A DNA stretch of 62,410 nt from an uncultured Candidatus Poseidoniales archaeon (GTDB lineage Archaea; Thermoplasmatota; Poseidoniia; Poseidoniales; Thalassarchaeaceae), in assembly GCA_902625325.1 (NCBI GenBank), contig CACOAW010000009.1:1-62410 (forward strand), written 5' to 3'. Positions 55,794 to 62,410 of the stretch are shown one piece after another (the first letter of the stretch is position 1; each line of letters opens with the position of its first letter). The notes under the pieces are model-generated. The model worked only from the letters and a program-made list of their open reading frames with translations, was not told the DNA's origin and did not search any database. Made by a program: the position numbers and the translations under genes.

Positions 55794-56744
55794 ATGGAGC
55801 ATCGTTCGTACATGCGGGGGCGACTGGAGGCATCGATAGTTTTTATTCTCGTTTTTTCTATTTCCTTTTCTGCGGAATCTATGGCCTCGGATCCAGTCGA
55901 AGAAGCGGAGGAAAGAGGATTCAAGGTAATCAAAACAATTCCTCTCGAAAAAACCTCCTTCACTCAAGGTCTTGAGGTCGTGGATGGTTCGATTTTCCAG
56001 AGTTCTGGCCTCTATGGGGAATCTCGGCTTAGCGAGATAGACTTGCAAAGCGGGAATATAATAAGAGAAATGCCGATCAATGACTCGTACTTCGCCGAAG
56101 GAATCACGGTTTTGCATCAATCAATAATAATGTTAACCTGGATGGGAGAACAAGCATTCCGGATAGATATCTCCAATTTCAGTATTGTAGAGAACTTCAC
56201 CTTCGAGGGAGAGGGATGGGGAATTTGCTTCAACGGCGAGTTCTTGGTGATGTCTAACGGTACCTCACAAATTTCCTTTAGAGATCCTGAAACATTCGAA
56301 ATTAACCACACTATTCAGGTTACTTGGGATGGGCAACCAGTCCCCAATATCAACGAACTGGAATGTGTCGGAAAAGAAATTTTTGCAAATATATGGCTGC
56401 AGGACGTCATTATTAGCATCGATTCGATTTCAGGAAATGTACAGTATTTCATTTCCCCTACTTCGATCTCTTCAACCCAGGGGACTAAATCAAATGAAGT
56501 TTTGAATGGAATAGCATTCGATAAGTCATCCGGAGGTTTTTGGATTACAGGTAAGAATTGGACACATATTTATCTGATAGAAATCACAAATCAAGTAACC
56601 CCTGGTGAAATTCAAGAAACTAGTGGATTAAACAGGTTTTCAAAAATCTTCATTATTTCTATAACGCTGTTGTTGCCTTTATCGGTATTTTTTCGAAACA
56701 AGAACAAACCCGAAACGCCCAACTTCAAGGACTCCCTCCGGTAG
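55794..56744 (+). CDS. Glutaminyl-peptide cyclotransferase, membrane anchored
   Basis: 316 residues. Signal peptide (about 10-32), a five-bladed propeller typical of plant/bacterial-type glutamine cyclotransferases (TSFTQGLEVVDGSIFQSSGLYGE split over two motifs, FAEGITVL, WGICFNGEFLVMSNG, NELECVGKEIFANIW), and a C-terminal helix (about 283-303) that holds it in the membrane. It forms N-terminal pyroglutamate on secreted proteins. Start at Met1 or Met7. Divergent from the PKD gene. Confidence 0.8.
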   Translation: MEHRSYMRGRLEASIVFILVFSISFSAESMASDPVEEAEERGFKVIKTIPLEKTSFTQGLEVVDGSIFQSSGLYGESRLSEIDLQSGNIIREMPINDSYFAEGITVLHQSIIMLTWMGEQAFRIDISNFSIVENFTFEGEGWGICFNGEFLVMSNGTSQISFRDPETFEINHTIQVTWDGQPVPNINELECVGKEIFANIWLQDVIISIDSISGNVQYFISPTSISSTQGTKSNEVLNGIAFDKSSGGFWITGKNWTHIYLIEITNQVTPGEIQETSGLNRFSKIFIISITLLLPLSVFFRNKNKPETPNFKDSLR

Positions 56745-56752
56745 GAATCATC

Positions 56753-57493
56753 ATGTCCGAAGACGAAGATGCTGGTGGGATAGACCTCGAGTACTTTCTG
56801 GAGGATATCTCGGAGGAGTCATCAACAAGAATTGCAGGTGCCATTTTGATAATCGCCGGAAGCCTGCTTGGCGTTTTGCTAGGCTTGCTGCTGGTTTCTT
56901 CCAACCCAAGTCAAATCATGGATGAAACTCTCGACTCTTCTGAGGATTACTCTGACGTATCTGGAATCGTCATATCGGGACTCTCTGGAAATGATTCTGG
57001 TGGCGACCCTGTTGAGGGTGTAAGAGTGAGGCTACTTTCAGTCGAAGGAGCCTCTACTGGTAGGGAGACGACCACTGATTCTGATGGTAGGTTTTCACTA
57101 ACTGATATCAGAAGAGAGCCCGCCCTACTATCCTTCACACATCCGGGAAACAATACTACCAAGCTATACTTCGTTCCCGGAGACGAGACGCAGTTGACTA
57201 TCACGATGTCTGAGGGAGATGGAGAAAATGTCCTAGATAGGAGAGGAGAAAGCTATCAATATCAATCTGTATTTACTGCTAATCTGATTGCATTCATGAC
57301 TATATTACTAGGTCTAATGGGAGTATACGGGGGTGTTGAGGCATACAGAGGGGGCAGTTATCGCAGATCCTGGTGGTTTTCATTCCTCGGACTCTGGAGT
57401 AGGGGGATGATTTTCATCGGCCCCCTGTTGATTCTTGTCGGCATGGGGATGGTGACCCTTTCTAAGGAACAGTTTTCCGGTAACCACGATTAG
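56753..57493 (+). CDS. Membrane protein with carboxypeptidase-regulatory-like domain
   Basis: 246 residues. Helix at about 27-50, then an extracellular CarboxypepD_reg-like beta sandwich (about 65-150; VRVRLLSVEGASTG, TDSDGRFSLTDI), then two or three helices (about 175-240). No catalytic motifs. Eight bases after the glutaminyl cyclase gene and 15 before the kinase-like gene, so probably co-transcribed. Function unknown. Confidence 0.7.
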   Translation: MSEDEDAGGIDLEYFLEDISEESSTRIAGAILIIAGSLLGVLLGLLLVSSNPSQIMDETLDSSEDYSDVSGIVISGLSGNDSGGDPVEGVRVRLLSVEGASTGRETTTDSDGRFSLTDIRREPALLSFTHPGNNTTKLYFVPGDETQLTITMSEGDGENVLDRRGESYQYQSVFTANLIAFMTILLGLMGVYGGVEAYRGGSYRRSWWFSFLGLWSRGMIFIGPLLILVGMGMVTLSKEQFSGNHD

Positions 57494-57508
57494 AAGCAGG
57501 AGAGTACC

Positions 57509-58852
57509 ATGTACCTGTTCTCAATTGAAGGCGGAGATGGAAGTGGGAAGGGCCTTGCCGCGGAGATAGTCTCTGAAATTCTCCAATCTGAGTTCTGTTT
57601 TACTTCCGTTGAAGCTACCGCGGAGCCTAGAAGAGATCACGCACTTGGTAGGCTGGCAATAGATTCGGTGAGAAAGCAGACCCTTACTCCCGAAGAAGAA
57701 GCCGGACTTTTTGCTGCGGATAGGCTTGACCATTCTCATGGTTGGATCCTACCTCGCCTCCACGAGGGTAAAGCCGTAGTAAGTGGTAGAAACATACACT
57801 CTTCCTTGGTATACCAGGGCATAGTTGGCGGTATCGGTCTGGAGAAGGCAGCCCAAATGAACTCCGCAGCATTAATCCCAGATCTGTGCATATGGGTTGA
57901 TTGCGATCCGAAAATCGCACTTGAGAGAATTAGAAGCGGAACTCTTCGGGGAATTTCAAACAAGGAAGAGTACTTCGAGACGTCTAATTTTCAGATCAGG
58001 ATTAGGGAGGGATACCGACAACTTCTTTCTGGGGAATTGGAAATGCCCGTCCCATTCGACATGGGAGCGGTAGTTGGACCAGTATCTAATGAGGGGACAC
58101 AAATCCAACTTCGAACGCAGCTGAAAGAGGTAATTCGCGGATTCTTGCACAGCAGACCAAACCCAATCAATGTGCAAACCGAACAAGTCGACCAGTTTCG
58201 AATAAGGAAGATTGTAAGCGAGTCAAAAAATCAAAGTAGACTTTCCGATATCGGCCTGGAAAACCTAAAGCGAAAAACGGACTGGTTGGATGGTAAGAAG
58301 CCATGGAAGATACTGAAGGAAGCCCAAGATAGCCATCTACACTACATAGAATCAGTATCTGGGGATTCCGAGTATAATCAAAACCTTCCAAAGAATATTT
58401 TGAATCACTCGATGTCCTCTGTGTGCGGCACTCTTGCACTACTAAATTCGGTAGAGATTCCAGAGATGAGGTCTGCAATGGGGCCAGTTAGATGCGTTTC
58501 AGAGAGGCACACACAAAGAATCGTCAAGTTCCTCAGGGAGATGGGTTGGATAACACAGAGGAAGAATCTGATAGGCAGGGAAGCGCCGAAATCACGGCTC
58601 AGAGGTGAGCTGTTCTCCTTTGGTTACCTTGCTCTCGCTATCTGGCCACTGAGGAGGGCAATATCCCAATGGCAGTCTAGAAACCCAGATACACACTTGC
58701 GATTCTCTCTGGGCCAGTTAGCAAAATCTGACCTACACGAGAGGGCTTTGTTGGATACAATCAGTCGCCTATCCATTCTCGGGAGTGGCACAGGATCTAG
58801 AAGAAATCCAGAGACAATTGACGCCTTGGTCGATTGGTGGTCTGGCAAGTAG
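57509..58852 (+). CDS. Thymidylate-kinase-like protein fused to an unknown C-terminal domain
   Basis: 447 residues. The first ~210 follow thymidylate kinase: EGGDGSGKG P-loop, EPRRDHALG, FAADRLDHSHGWILPRL, SGRNIHSSLVYQG and PDLCIWVDCDPKIALERI. Two key positions are changed: the P-loop Thr/Ser after Lys is Gly, and the DR of the DRY motif is GR. The remaining ~235 residues are unrecognised, helical and basic (FLREMGWITQRKNLIGRE, LALAIWPLRRAI). Either a divergent dTMP kinase or a kinase-derived regulatory protein. Confidence 0.7.
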   Translation: MYLFSIEGGDGSGKGLAAEIVSEILQSEFCFTSVEATAEPRRDHALGRLAIDSVRKQTLTPEEEAGLFAADRLDHSHGWILPRLHEGKAVVSGRNIHSSLVYQGIVGGIGLEKAAQMNSAALIPDLCIWVDCDPKIALERIRSGTLRGISNKEEYFETSNFQIRIREGYRQLLSGELEMPVPFDMGAVVGPVSNEGTQIQLRTQLKEVIRGFLHSRPNPINVQTEQVDQFRIRKIVSESKNQSRLSDIGLENLKRKTDWLDGKKPWKILKEAQDSHLHYIESVSGDSEYNQNLPKNILNHSMSSVCGTLALLNSVEIPEMRSAMGPVRCVSERHTQRIVKFLREMGWITQRKNLIGREAPKSRLRGELFSFGYLALAIWPLRRAISQWQSRNPDTHLRFSLGQLAKSDLHERALLDTISRLSILGSGTGSRRNPETIDALVDWWSGK

Positions 58853-58853
58853 A

Positions 58854-59600
58854 TTACTTGATTACAAGCCTGGAACCAGCTGGAAGCTCTACGCCATCGG
58901 CCCCTTCGAAGAACTTTGGCCTAGCCGAGAATGCAGAGGAGAACCACAATCCGCCGACCAGTCCTGCCCCAGCCCCTGTGATTAGCCTCAAGGGATTGTT
59001 TGACTCGTATGAGTCGAGAAGAAGTTGTGTGAAACCATCGACTCCCATGGGCACCAGACCTAGACTCATTACGAATAGCATCAGTGGTAGTCTAATGTCC
59101 TTCTCGTAGACTCTTATCATCGAATCATCCGGGAATACTGACAGGAATGTGTCCCTTACCGTCCATCTATTGAATCCCCTAAGCCCAAAGATTAGACAAC
59201 CAATTGAGAATCCGAGGAAAATTCCGATATCCCTGGCGCAGACGGGCATCTGGTTCCCATTGATTTCCCAGGACCTCTCATGCTTCTGGTGGCAATTCAA
59301 GTCCCCAAAGCCATATGTTAGGGCCCATAGTGGATTCAACTCTGCCCATGCGAAACTTCCCCCATGCTGAGATTGATCGTGCCCCACTTTGCCGCTTTCT
59401 CCGTGATCCTTGTTTCCCCAGCTACTCTCAAAAGCGTAATCTATCGCATTAGCTCGACCAGAAAGCTCCGGTACCGAGTCTGTAGGCATCAGAAGCGGAG
59501 CGAGAAAGCACAGTACAAGATATGTAGCCGCAACCCCTCCCAGAATGGAGGAGACCCTTTTTTCGTGCCTCCGGGCCTCCAAACCATTCTTTTGTGCCAT
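58854..59600 (-). CDS. DUF2085 membrane protein
   Basis: 248 residues with five or six helices. NCHQKHERSWEINGNQMPVCARD... and the later PMGVDGFTQL with NNPLRLITGAGAG are the defining DUF2085 blocks; Cys/His in CHQ and PVCAR are kept, though the usual second Cys after CAR is Asp. An extra loop of ~40 residues (about 45-90) rich in His/Asp/Gly separates helices. Function unknown. Convergent with the kinase-like gene. Confidence 0.75.
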   Translation of the reverse strand: MAQKNGLEARRHEKRVSSILGGVAATYLVLCFLAPLLMPTDSVPELSGRANAIDYAFESSWGNKDHGESGKVGHDQSQHGGSFAWAELNPLWALTYGFGDLNCHQKHERSWEINGNQMPVCARDIGIFLGFSIGCLIFGLRGFNRWTVRDTFLSVFPDDSMIRVYEKDIRLPLMLFVMSLGLVPMGVDGFTQLLLDSYESNNPLRLITGAGAGLVGGLWFSSAFSARPKFFEGADGVELPAGSRLVIK

Positions 59601-59650
59601 ATTCTCACTCTGTCTCAGTTCGCATTCTCAAAAAAAAACTCTTCGTACTA

Positions 59651-59797
59651 TCAGTAATATTCTGGAATACCTTCGCAACAGGCTTCTACAACCCTGTAGC
59701 AGCGAGGGCACTCCATATGTTGGCGCATTGGTACCGCCCTCCCTCTGTAGCCGCATAGGCAGGAGATATCCTCACAATGGTCACTATCCATAGCCAT
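59651..59797 (-). CDS. Small zinc-ribbon protein next to suf genes
   Basis: 48 residues. Cys/His pattern: C8, C13-x-C15, C30-x2-C33, then C40-C41, with MECPRC as the second knuckle, consistent with a zinc ribbon or Fe-S-binding miniprotein. ATG 59797, or 59791 for a 46-residue form. It lies 34 bases after sufD on the same strand, so it may serve Fe-S cluster assembly (inference). It fills an otherwise empty 231-base gap. Confidence 0.55.
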   Translation of the reverse strand: MAMDSDHCEDISCLCGYRGRAVPMRQHMECPRCYRVVEACCEGIPEYY

Positions 59798-59831
59798 AGC
59801 ACAACATATTGGTACAAATCAGTTTCTCATT

Positions 59832-60935
59832 TCATGAGCGTAGTGCTTCAAGTTGTAGAGTCAACTCGCCTACGAGCCACTCGTGCAAGTTTTCCCCCCC
59901 CATATCCGAGAGTGTAGAGTTGAGGAAGGCCGCAATCAGGGCTCTCTTTGCTTCTTTCTCATCAAAGCCCCTTGTCTTTAGGTAGAACATCTGTTCCTCA
60001 TCGATTGGACCATTCGCGGTTCCGTGGCCGCAACCAACTACGTCATTCTCCATAACTTCCAGTTCTGGTATTGAATCGGCTTCAGCAGAATCTGATAGTA
60101 ATAAATTATGGAAAATTTGTCCAGCATCAGCCCCCTTTGATCCCTTGCTAACATGTAGCATCCCTGTTCCTATGGTTCTACTCTCCCCTCCACAAGCGGA
60201 GTGCCAAGACAGCCTACTGAATGTCTCGGGCGCCGTGTGGTGGATTTCGATGTGGTGATCAAGATGCATAGACTCTGCTGATAAAATAGATCCTAGCACC
60301 TTGATGCTGCCGCCTCGCTCTGCCAATTTGTAACGCAAATCGGATTTAGTTCGCTCCGAACCTGAAGATACAGTTCCCGCTCGTACCTGTGCGTCATTAC
60401 CAATTTCTATGGCATCGGATCTTAGGAATGTTCCATTGTCTTGGATACCTACTAGGACATCGTTAAAAATGCTGCCCCTGCCTATATTACCCGTTCTCAG
60501 AAGCCCAAACCAATCACTTTCTCCAGAGACCCTGGTAACCAATTCCAAGTCTGCCATTTCTCCGATTTCTAGCGAGATATGAGCCACCGAAGCAACCTCT
60601 CCGATTTGCACATCTAGAATTATGGGACTCTCGATTCTGAAACCATTTTCAACAGTAAGCAACCAGTTGGAAGAACTCGAAATAGCGTGAAGAAACGAAT
60701 TGGTCAGAGCGTTATCCATCGACAGGTCAAGATTCCCTCCTTCCCCTCTGACAAGTCTAATTCCTGAGGGGATCTCCGATCCATCCATCATCGAAAGACC
60801 AAGAGTGGCACTGGCTAACTCGGGTATTTCTGTTACCTTACCGGTAGGATGAACTCTTCTCCAAGGAGTATACCTCCACAGGTGGTTTGACCTCTCAGGC
60901 CGGTCCATGCTAAGGTATTTTGAGGCAGAATCCAT
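59832..60935 (-). CDS. sufD: Fe-S cluster assembly protein SufD
   Basis: 367 residues. Right-handed beta-helix core and C-terminal SufBD signature: LDHHIEIHHTAPETFSRL, SEAD... and CGHGTANGPIDEEQMFYLKTRGFDEKEAKR. It pairs with SufB, forming the scaffold with the SufC ATPase. The N-terminus (about 1-60) is short of the usual SufD helical domain, making it compact (E. coli 423). Nine bases after sufB. Confidence 0.9.
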   Translation of the reverse strand: MDSASKYLSMDRPERSNHLWRYTPWRRVHPTGKVTEIPELASATLGLSMMDGSEIPSGIRLVRGEGGNLDLSMDNALTNSFLHAISSSSNWLLTVENGFRIESPIILDVQIGEVASVAHISLEIGEMADLELVTRVSGESDWFGLLRTGNIGRGSIFNDVLVGIQDNGTFLRSDAIEIGNDAQVRAGTVSSGSERTKSDLRYKLAERGGSIKVLGSILSAESMHLDHHIEIHHTAPETFSRLSWHSACGGESRTIGTGMLHVSKGSKGADAGQIFHNLLLSDSAEADSIPELEVMENDVVGCGHGTANGPIDEEQMFYLKTRGFDEKEAKRALIAAFLNSTLSDMGGENLHEWLVGELTLQLEALRS

Positions 60936-60944
60936 TATTTGTCC

Positions 60945-62366
60945 TCATCCTATGCTGCCTTCCATCTCTAGAGCCATTAGTTGATTCAACTCTACTGCGT
61001 ATTCCATAGGCAATTCTCTAGTAAAAGGCTCGAAGAACCCATTGACAATCATTGCCAAGGACTCTTCTTCAGAATGCCCCCGACTCATCAAGTAGAATAG
61101 TTGGTCGTCGCTTACTTTCGAAACACTGGCTTCATGCTCGCATCTGGCGGTTGCGTTTGCAACCTCCATTGTTGGATATGTGTCGGATCTGCTTCCTTCG
61201 TCCAGAATCAAAGCATCACACACAACATTCAGTTTACAATTATCAGCCTTAGGAGAAACAGTGACCATTCCCCTATAACTGCCTCTTCCCCCATTCTTGC
61301 TTATGCTCTTCGAGAGGATTTTGCTGGTAGTGTTTGATGCCAAGTGATGAATTTTCGCCCCAGCGTCCTGATGCTGACCCTCTCCAGAGTATGCTACTGA
61401 TATGACCTCACCGTGACTACCTTCGCCCTTCAATATGACCGCAGGATACTTCATTGTTAATTTGCTTCCAATATTCCCGTCTACCCACTCTATCTTGGCT
61501 TCCTCATGGGCGATACCCCTTTTCGTGACAAGATTGTATACATTGGAACTCCAGTTCTGTATTGTTGAGTATCTGATGTGGGAACCCGGAAGTGCCACTA
61601 GCTCGACTACCGCGGAGTGTAGCGAATCTGTAGAATAGGAAGGCGCGGTACACCCCTCCACATAGTGGATACTGCTGCCCTTGTCAGCAATAATGAGAGT
61701 CCTTTCGAATTGTCCCATGTTCTTCGCATTTATCCTGAAATATGCTTGGACGGGCATCTCAACATGTACTCCCTCTGGGACGTAGATAAACGACCCACCA
61801 GACCATACTGCAGTGTTTAGTGCAGAGAATTTATTATCCGAGTAAGGAATTACGGAACAGAACCATTTCTTCACAAGATCCGGGTGTTCCTTTAGTCCAG
61901 TATCCATGTCTAGGAAGATTACTCCTTGTTTCTCCAAGTCTTCACGGATACTGTGGTAGACTGCTTCAGATTCGTACTGTGCAGTAACTCCAGACAACCA
62001 CTTCTGCTCGGCTTCTGGGATGCCTAATCGATCGAATGTGTTCCTGATATCTTCTGGCACATCTTCCCAGTCTCTTTCAGTTGAATCAGAGGATTTGAGA
62101 TAATAGCAGATGTTTTCGAAGTCAATTTCCTCCAACATGGACATGTTCCCCCATGTCGGCATCGGCCTTTTCTCAAAATGTTTGAAGGCCTTAACACGAA
62201 TATTCGTCATCCATTCCGGCTCCTCCTTCAGCTTGGATATCTGTCTTACAACATCTTCTGAGAGTCCAAAATCGAATCTAATAGTTGAGTTTTCTGGATC
62301 GTGCCAGCCAGCTTGGTATTCTCCCACAGCACCCCTTGCTTCACTATCACCTGACATACTGCTCAT
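60945..62366 (-). CDS. sufB: Fe-S cluster assembly protein SufB
   Basis: 473 residues from ATG 62366, which overlaps the sufC stop as ATGA; AAAGGAG lies just upstream, and ATG 62357 or 62381 are alternatives. Signatures: YKLKSSDS-like [64 protein letters not shown] and [22 protein letters not shown]. SufB is the scaffold on which the cluster is built, with SufC and SufD. Cytoplasmic. Confidence 0.94.
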   Translation of the reverse strand: MSSMSGDSEARGAVGEYQAGWHDPENSTIRFDFGLSEDVVRQISKLKEEPEWMTNIRVKAFKHFEKRPMPTWGNMSMLEEIDFENICYYLKSSDSTERDWEDVPEDIRNTFDRLGIPEAEQKWLSGVTAQYESEAVYHSIREDLEKQGVIFLDMDTGLKEHPDLVKKWFCSVIPYSDNKFSALNTAVWSGGSFIYVPEGVHVEMPVQAYFRINAKNMGQFERTLIIADKGSSIHYVEGCTAPSYSTDSLHSAVVELVALPGSHIRYSTIQNWSSNVYNLVTKRGIAHEEAKIEWVDGNIGSKLTMKYPAVILKGEGSHGEVISVAYSGEGQHQDAGAKIHHLASNTTSKILSKSISKNGGRGSYRGMVTVSPKADNCKLNVVCDALILDEGSRSDTYPTMEVANATARCEHEASVSKVSDDQLFYLMSRGHSEEESLAMIVNGFFEPFTRELPMEYAVELNQLMALEMEGSIG

Positions 62367-62410
62367 TTCTCCTTTAGCCATTCATAGCCTCTCTCTTCAA
62401 GTTTTGTTGC
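62363..62410 (-). CDS. sufC: SufC ATPase, C-terminal end only
   Basis: The last 15 codons before the stop read [15 protein letters not shown], very like the E. coli SufC tail (LEEQGYGWL). The rest lies beyond the right edge. The stop overlaps the sufB start, giving the classic sufCBD order. Confidence 0.75.
   Translation of the reverse strand, partial: ATKLEERGYEWLKEK

Noticed and set aside
59545-59793. Plus-strand frame opposite the small zinc-ribbon gene
   Set aside because: It crosses the ends of two minus-strand genes and shows no family pattern, while the minus strand shows paired Cys motifs.

Overview
The window reads as a compact chromosomal segment of a marine euryarchaeon, most likely Marine Group II (Poseidoniales) or a close Thermoplasmatota relative. 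Archaeal markers seen directly are aIF2-gamma, ribosomal proteins S6e and L10e, Orc1/Cdc6, Dph2, archaeosine tRNA-guanine transglycosylase, CTP-dependent riboflavin kinase, a fused aconitase-X (phosphomevalonate dehydratase) and class II HMG-CoA reductase. These sit beside bacterial-type gyrase A/B and very large secreted PKD proteins, a mix typical of that group. The lineage is inferred from gene content; no rRNA is present. Convergent genes abut or overlap by a few bases, and TTG/GTG starts are frequent. No gene-free stretch exceeds 300 bases.

Layout. 1-2.7 kb: partial FAS1 lipoprotein/secreted protein, TrmB-type regulator, peroxiredoxin, small membrane protein. 2.8-10.3 kb: a metal (probably zinc) homeostasis locus with a G3E/CobW GTPase, pirin, ZnuB/ZnuC permease and ATPase, an extraordinary ~980-residue ZnuA-like binding protein carrying a ~640-residue His/Asp-rich insert with four EF-hand loops, and a divergent NikR-like regulator with an inverted-repeat operator candidate. 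10.3-14.2 kb: aconitase X and ArcTGT. 14.3-21.2 kb: a translationally coupled two-ATPase/two-permease ABC exporter operon, one permease with a calcium-binding-like ectodomain, then a lipocalin-like protein and a PH-domain membrane protein. 21.2-31 kb: TPR protein, TruA, riboflavin kinase, PqqB-like hydrolase, glycine C-acetyltransferase, citrate synthase, a GDPD whose HRG motif lies at the C-terminus, a UMF1/Atg22-like transporter and HMG-CoA reductase.

31-39.6 kb: an ~11-bp-phased CGTTAACG array in front of a degenerate AAA+/winged-helix protein, DUF357, PIN, aIF2-gamma, S6e, Orc1/Cdc6, then four uncharacterised acidic/TPR/coiled-coil proteins. 39.7-45.2 kb: Dph2, phosphoribosyltransferase, L10e, EamA transporter, AroA (EPSP synthase), a DUF4105 protein and tRNA-Ser(GCT). 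45.2-50.9 kb: gyrA/gyrB with a perfect hairpin in the gyrB leader, and AroD. 50.9-59.6 kb: cell-surface proteins (PKD protein with a dead peptidase-like head, glutaminyl cyclase), a thymidylate-kinase-like fusion and a DUF2085 protein. 59.6-62.4 kb: sufC (end only), sufB, sufD and a 48-residue zinc-ribbon protein.

Functional threads: archaeal lipid precursors (class II HMGR plus phosphomevalonate dehydratase), shikimate pathway (AroA, AroD), metal uptake and buffering, Fe-S assembly, translation/tRNA modification, and replication/topology (Orc1, gyrase).
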